Counted from the first letter of the stretch, positions 55,201 to 63,875 are shown. The stretch: DNA of 64,000 nt from Mesorhizobium sp. BR1-1-16 (GCF_020165495.1 NZ_JAIUIE010000005.1:186001-250000), one strand, 5' to 3'. A program made the numbers and translations. Notes: a model not told the origin generated them from the letters alone.

Positions 55201-55860
55201 ATGCAGCCCCTTGCCGCCCCCGTTCATGGCGAACTCTCCAAGCGCCTCGATCTTCTCGTCATCTCCGAGCTCGTCGAGCCCGGCAGCCGCGTGCTCGATG
55301 TCGGCTGCGGCGACGGCGAGTTGCTGGCGCTGCTCGCTGAAAAGCGCGGCGTTGAAGGCCGCGGCATCGAATTGTCGCAGAGCGGGGTCAACCAGTGCCT
55401 CGCGCGCGGCCTCTCGGTGATCCAAGGCAATGCCGACACCGATCTCGTCGATTATCCCGACGACAGCTTCGATTACGTGGTCCTGTCGCAGACGATCCAG
55501 GCGACCGTGCATCCAAGGCGCGTGCTCACCGAGATGCTCCGCATCGGCCGCCGAGTCATCGTCTCATTCCCGAATTTTGGCCACTGGACCGTGCGCATGT
55601 CGCTCGGCTTCCGCGGCCGCATGCCCGTGACCGAGAACCTGCCCTATAGCTGGTACGATACGCCCAATATCCACTTCTGCACCATCCGCGATTTCGTCCA
55701 GCTCTGCCGTGACGTCGAAGCCGACATCGAGCGTGCGGTCGCGCTGGACGTCGGGGGGACCCGGATGACGCTGAATGCACCATGGTGGTTCTGGAATCTG
55801 TTCGGTCAGCAGGCCGTGTTCCTGCTCTCGCATCCCGATCGGCCGAAACCCAGCGGCTAG
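55201..55860 (+). CDS. metW: Methionine biosynthesis protein MetW
   Basis: SAM-methyltransferase-fold protein of 219 residues, partner of MetX in methionine synthesis. Motif I is VLDVGCGDGELLALL, followed by GIELSQSGVNQCLARGLSVIQGNAD and FDYVVLSQTIQATVHP, all typical of MetW, then FPNFGHWTVRM and NLPYSWYDTPNIHFC. Translation probably starts at ATG 55201. Coupled to metX by position. Confidence 0.95.
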   Translation: MQPLAAPVHGELSKRLDLLVISELVEPGSRVLDVGCGDGELLALLAEKRGVEGRGIELSQSGVNQCLARGLSVIQGNADTDLVDYPDDSFDYVVLSQTIQATVHPRRVLTEMLRIGRRVIVSFPNFGHWTVRMSLGFRGRMPVTENLPYSWYDTPNIHFCTIRDFVQLCRDVEADIERAVALDVGGTRMTLNAPWWFWNLFGQQAVFLLSHPDRPKPSG

Positions 55861-55880
55861 CCCGCTTCGCCGCAGAGGCG

Positions 55881-56660
55881 TCAGGCGCCACCCTCGCCGG
55901 GCCCCATCGCCTGTCGGCGACTGCCGGCCGGGATCAGCGCAGGTGCGAGCACAGACACACGGCGGCTCGAGCGCCGCGCCGGCACGCCCTGATACATGAG
56001 CTTCGTCACCTCGACGATCAGGACGCCTGGAAACGCCGGCCACATCACGCGGCCGATCCTGTCCCAGCCCTTGCCGCTTCTGAGGAACAGCCGGCTCGAC
56101 GAAGGCGGCGCGAACAGCGCGCCCGACCAGCCGATCTCGCTGAACTGCGTCTCGCGCAGCAGCGTCGCGATCTGTCCGCGCGAAAAAGGTCGGCCATAGC
56201 CGAAGGGCGTCCGCTCGACGCGTGCCCAGATGCCGCGCCGGTTGGGCACGGCGATGATCAGCCGCCCGCCCGGCACCAGCACGCGCCACAATTCACGCAG
56301 GAGATCGCGGACATTGGCGGTCGTTTCCAGACAGTGGATGGCGAGAATGCGGTCGATCGAGGCATCGGTCAGCGGCAGCATGTCTTCATGCACCAGCGTT
56401 GCGACATTGCCCCCGTCAGCCGACCAGTTCATCACCCCCTGCGCCGCCGGCATGAAGGCCAGCACCCGCTCGGCGCCCAGTGAGAGTTCCTGGAGATAAG
56501 GCGTCGCATAACCGATGCCGAGCACGCGGTCGCCGGTCGCACTCGGCCAATGCGCATGGATGCGCGCCGCGATCAGCCCGCGCGCGACAACGCCGAGCCG
56601 CTCAGCGTAAAAGCTGCGCAGATCGACGATATCGGGCGAAATGGTCTGGCCTTCTTCCAA
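55881..56660 (-). CDS. Class I SAM-dependent methyltransferase
   Basis: Protein of 259 residues with a Rossmann-like methyltransferase core: GDRVLGIGYATPYL (motif I, degenerate), MLPLTDASIDRILAIHCLET, ELWRVLVPGGRLIIAVPNRRGIW (post-motif). The C-terminal 60 residues are basic. TTG 56660 is chosen since GGAGGAG lies about eight bases before it. Target unknown. Conserved near metW and gloB in related genomes, from memory. Convergent with metW. Confidence 0.82.
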   Translation of the reverse strand: MEEGQTISPDIVDLRSFYAERLGVVARGLIAARIHAHWPSATGDRVLGIGYATPYLQELSLGAERVLAFMPAAQGVMNWSADGGNVATLVHEDMLPLTDASIDRILAIHCLETTANVRDLLRELWRVLVPGGRLIIAVPNRRGIWARVERTPFGYGRPFSRGQIATLLRETQFSEIGWSGALFAPPSSSRLFLRSGKGWDRIGRVMWPAFPGVLIVEVTKLMYQGVPARRSSRRVSVLAPALIPAGSRRQAMGPGEGGA

Positions 56661-56764
56661 GGCGCCGCGCTCCTCCAGATCGGGACAGCGAGTTTAGGAA
56701 GGCTTTCCGCTTGGCGCCAGCCCACCGCAGTTGATAGGGTCCGCCCTCCCCGATGGAGATCGCC

Positions 56765-57538
56765 ATGACCCTCGAAATCGTTCAGTTCCCCTGTCTCAGC
56801 GACAATTACGGCGTGCTGCTGCACGACACCGCGTCGGGCCGCACCGCCTCGATCGACGTACCCGAGGCGGCGCCGGTTCTGGCCGCCCTTGCCGAGAAGG
56901 GCTGGACGCTCACCGACATCTTCACGACGCATCATCATGTCGATCACGTCCAGGGCAATCTGGAGGTGAAGGCGGCAACCGGCTGCACCATCACCGGCCC
57001 GGCCGACGAGGCCGACCGCATTCCTGGCATCGACATCACGGTCAAGGACGGCGACAGCTTCGATTTCGCCGGCCAGACGGTGCGCGTGATCACGACGCCC
57101 GGCCATACGCTCGGCCACATCATCTATCATCTGCCCGATGCGAAGCTGGCCTTTGTCGGCGACACGCTGTTCGCGCTCGGATGCGGCCGCGTTCTAGAAG
57201 GAACGCTTGAGCAGATGTTCGAATCTGTCGAGAAGGTCGGCGCCCTGCCCTCCGACACGGTCCTCTACTGCGGTCACGAATATACCGAAGCCAATCTCCG
57301 CTTCGCGCTGTCGATCGAGCCGGACAATGCCGCGCTTGTGACGCGCGGCGAGGAAATCCGCCGCCTCCGCGCCGCCGGCCAGCCGACATTGCCGACGACG
57401 GTAGCCGCCGAGCGCTCGACCAACCCGTTCCTGCGCTCGGATGCCCCATCGGTGCGGGCGGCTGCCGGCCTGCCGGACGGCGAGCCAGCCGAGGTTTTCG
57501 CCGCCACCCGCCGCGCCAAGGACGTCTTCAAGGGATGA
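56765..57538 (+). CDS. gloB: Hydroxyacylglutathione hydrolase (glyoxalase II)
   Basis: Metallo-beta-lactamase-fold enzyme of 257 residues releasing lactate from S-lactoylglutathione in methylglyoxal detoxification. The metal motif is THHHVDH (55-61), then TPGHTLGHI, VGDTLFALGCGR and YCGHEYTEANLRF, all diagnostic for GloB. ATG 56765 follows ATGGAGAT. Its last bases overlap the start of the DUF985 gene (ATGA), so the two are coupled. Confidence 0.95.
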   Translation: MTLEIVQFPCLSDNYGVLLHDTASGRTASIDVPEAAPVLAALAEKGWTLTDIFTTHHHVDHVQGNLEVKAATGCTITGPADEADRIPGIDITVKDGDSFDFAGQTVRVITTPGHTLGHIIYHLPDAKLAFVGDTLFALGCGRVLEGTLEQMFESVEKVGALPSDTVLYCGHEYTEANLRFALSIEPDNAALVTRGEEIRRLRAAGQPTLPTTVAAERSTNPFLRSDAPSVRAAAGLPDGEPAEVFAATRRAKDVFKG

Positions 57539-57975
57539 CGACGCTCGCCGGGCTCTCCGCCGATGCGGTGATCGCGCTGCTCGACCTCGCGCCGCATCCG
57601 GAAGGCGGGTTCTACCGCCAGACCTTCAAGGACAGCGCGACCTATGATGGCCGACCGGCCTCGACAGCGATCTATTTCCTGCTGAAGGGTGGTGCGCCGT
57701 CGCATTGGCATCGCGTCGACGCGATCGAGACCTGGCATTACTACGCGGGCGCGCCGCTGGAGCTCGGCCTCTCCGAAACGGGCGAGACGAGCGAAACGCT
57801 GCGCCTCGGCATCGACCTTGCAGCCGGCGAACGGCCGCAGGGCATCGTGCCGAAGGGCTGGTGGCAGGCAGCCGCGAGCCTCGGAGACTGGACGCTGGTC
57901 GGCTGCACGGTCGCGCCGGGCTTCCGCTTCGAAGGCTTCGAGCTTGCGCCGCCCGGCTGGGCTCCGAAGGGGTGA
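57535..57975 (+). CDS. DUF985 cupin-domain protein
   Basis: Small cupin of 146 residues (LAPHPEGGFYRQTFKD, FLLKGGAPSHWHRVDAIETWHYYAGAPLEL, PKGWWQAAASLGDWTLVGCTVAPGF). The His/Glu/His cupin residues are visible in SHWHRVDAIETWH. The biochemical role is not known. It starts at the ATGA overlap with gloB, suggesting a common function in stress or detoxification, which is inference. Confidence 0.88.
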   Translation: MTTLAGLSADAVIALLDLAPHPEGGFYRQTFKDSATYDGRPASTAIYFLLKGGAPSHWHRVDAIETWHYYAGAPLELGLSETGETSETLRLGIDLAAGERPQGIVPKGWWQAAASLGDWTLVGCTVAPGFRFEGFELAPPGWAPKG

Positions 57976-58001
57976 AAATGGCGCCTTTCTTGCGGTTTGG
58001 T

Positions 58002-58030
58002 CTGGACTTTCCATCCCGCATCGGCTAGAT
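58002..58030 (+). promoter_or_regulatory. Promoter of rplS
   Basis: CTGGAC (58002-58007) and CTAGAT (58025-58030), 17 bases apart, each matching five of six bases of the alphaproteobacterial CTTGAC / CTATAT consensus. The leader would be about 95 bases long. Confidence 0.5.
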
Positions 58031-58131
58031 GCGCGCAACCGTCGCGGCAGCAAGACCGCCGGTGAACCAACTGAAAACAGCGCACCGAAACGCTCGCGCT
58101 TCCTGAAAGCGCATCGGCAGGAGTTGAACCC

Positions 58132-58518
58132 ATGACCAATATCATCGACGAGCTCGACAAGGAGCAGATCGAAAAGATCACCGCGCTTCGCGCCGTTCCG
58201 GCTTTCGCCCCCGGCGATACCGTGAAGGTCAATGTTAAGGTGGTCGAAGGCACGCGTTCGCGCGTGCAGGCCTATGAAGGCGTCGTGATCGCCCGTTCCG
58301 GTGGCGGCCTCAACGAGAACTTCACGGTCCGCAAGATTTCCTATGGCGAGGGTGTCGAGCGCGTCTTCCCGGTCTATTCGCCGCTGATCGACTCGATCGA
58401 CGTCATCCGTCGCGGCAAGGTCCGCCGCGCGAAGCTCTATTATCTGCGCGATCGCCGCGGCAAGTCTGCCCGCATCGTCGAGAAGACCGAGCCCCGCAAG
58501 GAGAAGGCGAAGGTCTGA
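58132..58518 (+). CDS. rplS: 50S ribosomal protein L19
   Basis: Large-subunit ribosomal protein at the 30S-50S interface, 128 residues. Clear family sequence: [33 protein letters not shown] in two parts, [26 protein letters not shown] and [24 protein letters not shown]-like end. AGGAG precedes ATG 58132 by about nine bases. Unlike in many proteobacteria, rpsP-rimM-trmD are not next to it. A strong terminator follows. Confidence 0.98.
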   Translation: MTNIIDELDKEQIEKITALRAVPAFAPGDTVKVNVKVVEGTRSRVQAYEGVVIARSGGGLNENFTVRKISYGEGVERVFPVYSPLIDSIDVIRRGKVRRAKLYYLRDRRGKSARIVEKTEPRKEKAKV

Positions 58519-58554
58519 GACCTTCCGCCCTCCGCATCTGCGGCAGGTTTTTCG

Positions 58555-58587
58555 AAGGGGCGGTCCCATGGGATCCGCCCCTTTTTT
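58555..58587 (+). terminator. Rho-independent terminator of rplS
   Basis: Stem GGGGCGG / CCGCCCC extended by an inner TCCC / GGGA pair with one bulged T, flanked by AA and followed by six T residues. A classic intrinsic terminator 36 bases after the rplS stop. Confidence 0.9.
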
Positions 58588-58604
58588 ATTGCCGGAGCAT
58601 CGTC

Positions 58605-59420
58605 GTGGATCCGTTCAAGCGCAGCAATCGCCAGAATTGGGACGAGCGGGCTGATATTCACGCCCTCGACCGCACGGGCTTCTACGCCGTCGATGCCTTC
58701 CTCGCCGGCGCCGACACGCTCTATCCGATCGAAAAGGCCGAGATCGTTGAGGTCGCAGGCCTGAAGCTTGCTCATTTCCAGTGCCATATCGGTATCGATA
58801 CGTTGTGCCTGGCGCGACGCGGCGCGGTAGCGACCGGCATCGACTTCTCGCCGCGGGCGATCGCCCAGGCGCGCGCCCTGGCCGGCCGCGCCGGCCTTAC
58901 TGCCGATTTCGTCGAGGGTGAGGTCTATGACGCACCGGCGCTGATCGGCGACGATTTCGATATCGTCTTCACCTCCTGGGGCACGATCACCTGGCTCGAC
59001 GACATGACCGCCTGGGCCGAGGCGATCGCCGGCGTATTGAAGCCCGGCGGCCGGCTTTATTTCGCCGATACGCATCCGACCGCCATGCAGCATGAAGAGA
59101 TCGGTGGCGCCCTTCGCGTCCATTACGACTGGCGTTCGGCCAAGGAACGGCCGGAGCGCTTCGCTGCGCCAACCACCTATACCGGCGACGAGACACCGCT
59201 CGTCGCCTTCAACACGTTCGAGTGGATGCGCGGCATTTCCGATGTGATCGGTGCTCTGTTGAAGGCCGGGCTCAGCCTCGATTGGCTCCATGAGCACGAG
59301 GAACTGCCCTATAGGCTCTTTCCGATGATGATCCCGGCCGGCGGCCGCATGTTCAAGTTACCACCGGGCGTTCCGCGGATGCCGCTCGCCTTCTCGCTCC
59401 AGGCGACTCGCACCCGTTGA
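58605..59420 (+). CDS. Class I SAM-dependent methyltransferase
   Basis: Protein of 271 residues, probably cytoplasmic. N-terminal NRQNWDERADIHALD is typical of a common family of small-molecule methyltransferases, with a degenerate motif I (LKLAHFQCHIGIDTLCLARRG), GIDFSPRAI, FDIVFTSWGTITWLDDM and GVLKPGGRLYFADTHPT. GTG 58605 has CCGGAG just upstream. The substrate is not known. It lies between the rplS terminator and the leuC promoter and is likely a single-gene unit. Confidence 0.87.
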   Translation: MDPFKRSNRQNWDERADIHALDRTGFYAVDAFLAGADTLYPIEKAEIVEVAGLKLAHFQCHIGIDTLCLARRGAVATGIDFSPRAIAQARALAGRAGLTADFVEGEVYDAPALIGDDFDIVFTSWGTITWLDDMTAWAEAIAGVLKPGGRLYFADTHPTAMQHEEIGGALRVHYDWRSAKERPERFAAPTTYTGDETPLVAFNTFEWMRGISDVIGALLKAGLSLDWLHEHEELPYRLFPMMIPAGGRMFKLPPGVPRMPLAFSLQATRTR

Positions 59421-59443
59421 AGCCCGGCGGATCGCGCGGAAGG

Positions 59444-59472
59444 ATTGTCCTTCGTGCCGGCCGCTGCTATCT
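59444..59472 (+). promoter_or_regulatory. Probable promoter upstream of leuC
   Basis: ATTGTC (59444-59449) and CTATCT (59467-59472) with a 17-base spacer; the -10 matches the alphaproteobacterial CTATAT at five of six positions. The expected start site is near 59479, about 220 bases before leuC and about three bases before a 42-codon open frame. Confidence 0.45.
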
Positions 59473-59481
59473 AGAACCGTT

Positions 59482-59610
59482 ATGAACGACGCTTGCGCCT
59501 CCATGCACTGTCCGACGACCGCGAATTTCGCGTCGATGGACGATCATGCGCGCTTGCCGTGGCGGTTCTTCTCGCGTCTCCAGGCGACCGAGGACCGCGG
59601 CCGACTTTGA
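59482..59610 (+). CDS. Possible near-leaderless 42-residue upstream peptide of leuC
   Basis: A short open frame of 42 codons that starts about three bases after the predicted transcription start of the leuC unit, so it could be translated as a leaderless mRNA. It has three Leu codons, two adjacent Phe codons, and no run of Leu codons, so a classic leucine attenuator is not obvious. A GGGCC / GGCCC inverted repeat follows soon after its stop. It may equally be chance in a GC-rich leader. Confidence 0.25.
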   Translation: MNDACASMHCPTTANFASMDDHARLPWRFFSRLQATEDRGRL

Positions 59611-59700
59611 CGGGGCCGCGCGCTGGCCCGAGTCCGGCGCCGATTGCCCCCGATCCAACGCTGCCTCCTTCTTCATCTTCGCTTTGCCAGGAACGACGTC

Positions 59701-61119
59701 ATGACCGCGTCCGATCAGAAACCCCGCACCCTCTATGACAAGATCTGGGATGACCACGTCGTCGAGGAGACCCCCGACGGCACCGCCATCCTCTATATCG
59801 ACCGTCATCTCGTGCATGAGGTGACGAGCCCGCAGGCCTTCGAAGGCTTGCGCATTGCCGGCCGCAAGGTGCATCAGCCGACGCGCACGCTCGCCGTCGT
59901 CGATCACAATGTGCCGACCACCGATCGCTCGAACGGCATCGCCAATCCGGAATCGGCGCTGCAGGTCGCGACGCTGGCCGAAAACGCCGCCGATTTCGGC
60001 GTCGAATACTATTCCGAGCGCGACCATCGCCAGGGCATCGTCCATATCGTCGGCCCCGAGCAGGGCTTCACGCTGCCTGGCATGACGATCGTCTGCGGCG
60101 ACAGCCACACCTCGACCCACGGCGCCTTCGGCGCCCTCGCCCATGGCATCGGCACCTCGGAGGTCGAGCATGTGCTCGCCACGCAGACGCTGCTGCAGCA
60201 GAAGGCGAAGAACATGCGCATCACCGTCGACGGGAAGGCTCCCGCCGGCGTGACCGCCAAGGACATCATCCTCGCCATCATCGGCGAGATCGGCACCGCC
60301 GGCGGCACCGGCCATGTCATGGAATATGCCGGCGAGGCGATCCGCGACCTCTCGATGGAAGGCCGCATGACCGTCTGCAACATGTCGATCGAGGGCGGCG
60401 CACGCGCCGGCCTGATCGCGCCGGACGAGAAGACCTTCGCCTATATCAAGGGCCGGCCGAAATCGCCGTCGGGCGCGGTTCTCGAGCGCGCCTTGCGCTA
60501 TTGGGAGACGCTCGTTTCCGACGAGGGCGCACATTTCGACAAGGAAATCCGCCTCGACGCTGCCAGCCTGCCGCCGATCGTCACATGGGGCTCCTCGCCC
60601 GAGGACGTCGTCTCGATCACCGGCGTCGTGCCCAATCCCGATGACATCGCCGATGAGAACAAGCGCACCTCGAAGTGGCGCGCCCTCGATTATATGGGCC
60701 TGAAGCCAGGTACCCGCATGGTCGACATCCCTGTCGAGCGCGTGTTCATCGGCTCTTGCACCAATGGCCGGATCGAGGACCTGCGCGCCGCTGCTGGAAT
60801 GATCGGCGGCAAGACCGTGCGCGAGGGCGTCAACGCCATGGTCGTGCCGGGGTCAGGCCTCGTAAAGGAACAGGCGGAGGCCGAGGGCCTCGACCTGATC
60901 TTCAAGGCAGCCGGCTTCGAATGGCGCGAGCCGGGCTGCTCGATGTGCCTTGCGATGAACGAAGACCGCCTGAAGCCGGGTGAACGCTGCGCCTCGACCT
61001 CGAACCGCAATTTCGAGGGCCGGCAGGGCTTCAAGGGCCGGACGCATCTCGTCTCGCCGCAGATGGCGGCAGCGGCGGCCATTGCTGGCCACTTCGTTGA
61101 CATCCGCGACTGGCATTAA
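59701..61119 (+). CDS. leuC: 3-isopropylmalate dehydratase large subunit
   Basis: Aconitase-family [4Fe-4S] subunit of leucine synthesis, 472 residues, working with LeuD. Iron-sulfur cysteines are Cys353 (GSCTNGR), Cys413 and Cys416 (GCSMC). Other family sequences: [60 protein letters not shown] 59701 is the conserved start. leuD lies 1.0 kb downstream with two small genes between, the usual loosely linked order in Hyphomicrobiales. Confidence 0.97.
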   Translation: MTASDQKPRTLYDKIWDDHVVEETPDGTAILYIDRHLVHEVTSPQAFEGLRIAGRKVHQPTRTLAVVDHNVPTTDRSNGIANPESALQVATLAENAADFGVEYYSERDHRQGIVHIVGPEQGFTLPGMTIVCGDSHTSTHGAFGALAHGIGTSEVEHVLATQTLLQQKAKNMRITVDGKAPAGVTAKDIILAIIGEIGTAGGTGHVMEYAGEAIRDLSMEGRMTVCNMSIEGGARAGLIAPDEKTFAYIKGRPKSPSGAVLERALRYWETLVSDEGAHFDKEIRLDAASLPPIVTWGSSPEDVVSITGVVPNPDDIADENKRTSKWRALDYMGLKPGTRMVDIPVERVFIGSCTNGRIEDLRAAAGMIGGKTVREGVNAMVVPGSGLVKEQAEAEGLDLIFKAAGFEWREPGCSMCLAMNEDRLKPGERCASTSNRNFEGRQGFKGRTHLVSPQMAAAAAIAGHFVDIRDWH

Positions 61120-61161
61120 TTGGAAGCCGGGACTGGCGCGATGCCGGTCCCGGCACTCCCA

Positions 61162-61449
61162 TTACCAGCCGCGACGAACGACGTGGCAGCGCTCGCCGAC
61201 CTTGACCTTCGTGACGTGCCACCCGTGATGACCGTGAACCCTCACGGTCCTGAATACCGGGCTGCACACACGGCGCGCGCTATGGTGACGCTGCCAGCCG
61301 GGACCGCGCCAGCCGTGATCATAGTGATTGCCGGGGCCGGCGACCTGGATGACGGGCGCGTTGCCGACGGGGGCTGCGGAAGCGGCACCGGCGGTGAGGG
61401 CGAGCGAACCGACAGCAAGGGAAACGGCAACGAGAGCGGATTTCAGCAT
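61162..61449 (-). CDS. Small secreted His-rich protein
   Basis: Secreted protein of 95 residues with a Sec signal (about 1-25, ending in GAASA) and a mature part rich in His, Trp, Gly and Arg (GNHYDHGWRGPGWQRHHSARR, in two pieces, and HGHHGWHV). Two cysteines remain (ARRVCSP and ERCHVV) and could form a disulfide. AAGGAGA precedes ATG 61449, a strong ribosome site, so it is probably real. The composition suggests metal binding, but no function is known. Confidence 0.8.
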   Translation of the reverse strand: MLKSALVAVSLAVGSLALTAGAASAAPVGNAPVIQVAGPGNHYDHGWRGPGWQRHHSARRVCSPVFRTVRVHGHHGWHVTKVKVGERCHVVRRGW

Positions 61450-61610
61450 GGTTGGATCTCCTTCGACTCGACGGGATCGGATCGTCCCGCTCGAGAGCCA
61501 TCAAAGCCGATGGCGGCTGAACCGGACCTGAGGGGACCGTTCAGAAGGCGTTCATATTCATGAGACGCTTCGGATAATCCAACCCGTTGACGGGACAAAG
61601 GTTTCATAGA

Positions 61611-62024
61611 ATGGCCTCCTTATCTTTGGAGACGTGGAAAGCGCCCTCGCTCGATGATTTCGAGGTGCTTGGCCGTGCTGCGCTCGCCGGGCTACCACGT
61701 GAATTCCTGAGTCTGGCCGGCGACGTCGAGATCCGGGTCGACGATTTTCCCACCGCCGAGGTGCTGGCCGATCTCGAGATCGAATCCGAGTTCGACCTGC
61801 TCGGCCTGTTCGTCGGCGTCGGCCTCGCCCATGCCGGCGCCACCACGGTCACCGGCATGATGCCGAACCGCGTCTGGCTCTATCGCCGGCCGATCCTTGA
61901 TTATTGGGCGGAGCATGACGAGACGCTCGGCGCCATCGTCACGCATGTGCTGATCCATGAGATCGGCCACCATTTTGGCCTCTCCGATGACGACATGGAG
62001 GCGATCGAGGAGGCCGCAGACTGA
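61611..62024 (+). CDS. Zincin-type metallopeptidase family protein
   Basis: Protein of 137 residues of the small metallopeptidase (Zincin_1) family. The metal site is HEIGHHFGLSD (His116, Glu117, His120, Asp126), an HExxHxxGxxD pattern. Upstream sequence SLDDFEVLGRAALAGLPREF and VWLYRRPILDYW are family-typical. ATG 61611 is taken as the start; ATG 61587 in frame is possible. No signal peptide, so cytoplasmic. Substrate unknown. It lies between leuC and leuD. Confidence 0.92.
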   Translation: MASLSLETWKAPSLDDFEVLGRAALAGLPREFLSLAGDVEIRVDDFPTAEVLADLEIESEFDLLGLFVGVGLAHAGATTVTGMMPNRVWLYRRPILDYWAEHDETLGAIVTHVLIHEIGHHFGLSDDDMEAIEEAAD

Positions 62025-62118
62025 CGACGGCCCTCCAAGGGCTGCTGCTTGACCGATGCGCCTTCGCGGCGCATCACCTAACAACCCCGTCTTTCAGGAC
62101 GATCCGAGGACGACCGCC

Positions 62119-62724
62119 ATGGACAAGTTCACAACGCTGACCGGTGTCGCAGCTCCGCTGCACTTCATCAATATCGACACCGACATGATCATCCCGAAGG
62201 ACTACCTCAAGACGATCAAGCGCACCGGTCTCGGCAAAGGCCTGTTTGCGGAAATGCGCTATCTCGACGACGGCAGCGAGAACCCGGACTTCGTGCTGAA
62301 CAAGCCGGCCTATCGCCACGCCTCGATCCTGGTGGCCGGCGACAATTTCGGCTGCGGCTCCTCGCGTGAGCATGCGCCCTGGGCGCTGCTCGACTACGGC
62401 ATCCGCTGCGTGATCTCGACGTCTTTCGCCGACATCTTCTACAATAACTGCTTCAACAACGGGATCCTGCCGATCCGCGTCGACAAGGAAGACCTCGACA
62501 AGCTGTTCGACGATGCCGAGCGCGGCGAGAATTCACGTATCACCATCGATCTCGCGGCGCAGGAAATCCATGGCCCGGACGGCGGCGTCGTCCATTTCGA
62601 TATCGACGCCGAACGCAAGGAGAAGCTCCTGAACGGTCTTGACGATATCGGCCTCACCATGGTGAAGCAGCCGGAGATCGCGACCTTCGAGGCGGCCGTT
62701 GCCGAGGAGCGGCCCTGGGCCTGA
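62119..62724 (+). CDS. leuD: 3-isopropylmalate dehydratase small subunit
   Basis: Small subunit of the isopropylmalate isomerase, 201 residues, completing LeuCD. Key motif [22 protein letters not shown] (about 75-95), plus [16 protein letters not shown] near the start and [20 protein letters not shown] 62119 marks the conserved start. A strong bidirectional terminator follows. Confidence 0.97.
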   Translation: MDKFTTLTGVAAPLHFINIDTDMIIPKDYLKTIKRTGLGKGLFAEMRYLDDGSENPDFVLNKPAYRHASILVAGDNFGCGSSREHAPWALLDYGIRCVISTSFADIFYNNCFNNGILPIRVDKEDLDKLFDDAERGENSRITIDLAAQEIHGPDGGVVHFDIDAERKEKLLNGLDDIGLTMVKQPEIATFEAAVAEERPWA

Positions 62725-62747
62725 ACCTTCGGCCACCAGACAAACAG

Positions 62748-62782
62748 AAACGGCGTCCGGTCTCGCGACCGGGCGCCGTTTT
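62748..62782. terminator. Bidirectional terminator between leuD and the DUF1344 genes
   Basis: A 14-pair stem (AAACGGCGTCCGGT / ACCGGGCGCCGTTT, one G-T pair) with a CTCGCG loop. A T-run follows on the plus strand and the mirror-image A-run gives a T-run on the minus strand, so it can end both leuD and the convergent DUF1344 transcript. Confidence 0.85.
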
Positions 62783-62810
62783 GGTATTCCAACCGAAATA
62801 CGACTTGGAC

Positions 62811-63086
62811 TTAGTTGATGTCCATGCCGTCCTGCGTGGCCGGATGGGGATCGAACGCGCCGATACCCTGCTGGCCATTGGCGGTCACGCCGACTTCCTG
62901 GCCCGGGAGCAGGCCGTAAAGCACGGTGCCGTTGGCGAACTGGAACGACTGGCCGGACTTCAGGGTCAGCGTGCCGGTGGCGGGATTGACCGACTCGACG
63001 GTGCCGTTGATCTGCTCGGCGGCGAACGCAGCGGCGCCCGAAGCGAGGAAAGCGAGCGAGGCGGCGGCGATTGCGAACTTGCGCAT
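62811..63086 (-). CDS. Small secreted DUF1344-type protein (copy 1 of 3)
   Basis: Secreted protein of 91 residues. Signal peptide to about residue 22 (SGAAAFA), then a compact beta-type domain (INGTVESVNPATGTLTLKSG, QSFQFANGTVLYGLLPGQEV), as in DUF1344 proteins. The C-terminus ends in PHPATQDGMDIN and departs from the other two copies. AGGAGT precedes ATG 63086. It is the last gene of a tandem triplet read on the minus strand. Function unknown; the beta domain resembles small periplasmic OB-like folds. Confidence 0.85.
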   Translation of the reverse strand: MRKFAIAAASLAFLASGAAAFAAEQINGTVESVNPATGTLTLKSGQSFQFANGTVLYGLLPGQEVGVTANGQQGIGAFDPHPATQDGMDIN

Positions 63087-63151
63087 GATGATACTCCTAG
63101 AGATAGAATGTTCTGCGCCCTGGGGCGCTGATGGTTGGGCGGTGTCAGGTC

Positions 63152-63424
63152 TTAGTTGACGTCGCCATCACGATTGGCCGGATGGGGATCGAACGCGCCG
63201 ATGCCCTGCTGGCCATTGGCAGTCACGCCGACTTCCTGGCCCGGGAGCAGGCCGTAAAGCACGGTGCCATTCACGAACTGGAACGACTGGCCGGACTTGA
63301 GAGTCAGCGTGCCGGCGGCCGGGTTGACCGTCTCGACGGTGCCCTGGAACTGCTCGGCGGCGAAAGCCGTGGCGCCCGAAGCGAGGAAAGCGAGCGAGGC
63401 GGCAGCGATTGCGAACTTGCGCAT
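63152..63424 (-). CDS. Small secreted DUF1344-type protein (copy 2 of 3)
   Basis: Protein of 90 residues, differing from copy 3 at only a handful of positions (for example QFQGT for QINGT, and TAFA for AAFA in the signal). Signal cut near AFA, mature part EQFQGTVETVNPAAGTLTLK and so on. AGGAGT precedes ATG 63424. Its 3' end reads NRDGDVN, the same as copy 3. Middle gene of the tandem triplet. Confidence 0.87.
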   Translation of the reverse strand: MRKFAIAAASLAFLASGATAFAAEQFQGTVETVNPAAGTLTLKSGQSFQFVNGTVLYGLLPGQEVGVTANGQQGIGAFDPHPANRDGDVN

Positions 63425-63492
63425 GATAATACTCCTAAGGATTGAATGTTTCTGCGCCCTGGGGCGCTGAATGATTGGGGCGGTGTCAGGTC

Positions 63493-63765
63493 TTAGTTGA
63501 CGTCGCCGTCACGATTGGCCGGATGCGGATCGAAGGCACCGATGCCCTGCGAACCGTTGGCCGCCACACCGACTTCCTGGCCCGGGAGCAGGCCGTAAAG
63601 CACGGTGCCGTTGACGAACTGGAACGACTGGCCGGACTTGAGGGTCAGCGTGCCGGCGGCCGGGTTGACGGTCTCGACGGTGCCGTTGATCTGTTCGGCG
63701 GCGAAGGCCGCGGCGCCCGAAGCGAGGAAGGCGAGCGAGGCGGCGGCGATTGCAAACTTGCGCAT
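63493..63765 (-). CDS. Small secreted DUF1344-type protein (copy 3 of 3, promoter-proximal)
   Basis: Protein of 90 residues and first gene of the triplet on the minus strand. Signal peptide about 1-22; mature domain starts AEQINGTVETVNPAAG. ATG 63765 starts the signal peptide shared by all copies, with GGGAT upstream; a longer frame would add 36 unconserved residues. It differs from copy 2 at few sites (VAANGSQG for VTANGQQG). The promoter is likely just upstream. Confidence 0.87.
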   Translation of the reverse strand: MRKFAIAAASLAFLASGAAAFAAEQINGTVETVNPAAGTLTLKSGQSFQFVNGTVLYGLLPGQEVGVAANGSQGIGAFDPHPANRDGDVN

Positions 63766-63846
63766 AATGATATCCCGTAGTGATTGTTCTGCCGTGACGA
63801 CGACCGGGGAGCTTCTTACTGCCACCGTTCGTTGCCGGTGAGCCTG

Positions 63847-63875
63847 ATATGGGATTCCCCTCCGGAAGAGCAATT
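63847..63875 (-). promoter_or_regulatory. Possible promoter of the DUF1344 triplet
   Basis: On the minus strand, AATTGC and CCATAT stand 17 bases apart, fitting the alphaproteobacterial pattern moderately. It would give a leader of about 75 bases before copy 3. The remaining 125 bases to the window end are AT-richer and I see no gene there. Confidence 0.3.

Larger units (their letters stand above)
62811..63780 (-). repeat. Triple tandem repeat of a DUF1344-type gene unit
   Basis: Three consecutive units of roughly 340 bases (62811-63150, 63152-63490, 63493-63780), each with a ribosome site, signal peptide and small beta domain. The proteins are nearly identical, and so are stretches between the genes (GGTGTCAGGTCTTAGTTGA is seen twice). 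This is recent tandem duplication. Confidence 0.85.

Noticed and set aside
54598-55512. 304-codon minus-strand frame opposite metX and metW
   Set aside because: Overlaps two certain genes on the other strand; composition typical of shadows.
59467-60534. 355-codon minus-strand frame opposite leuC
   Set aside because: Shadow of leuC with no domain signal.
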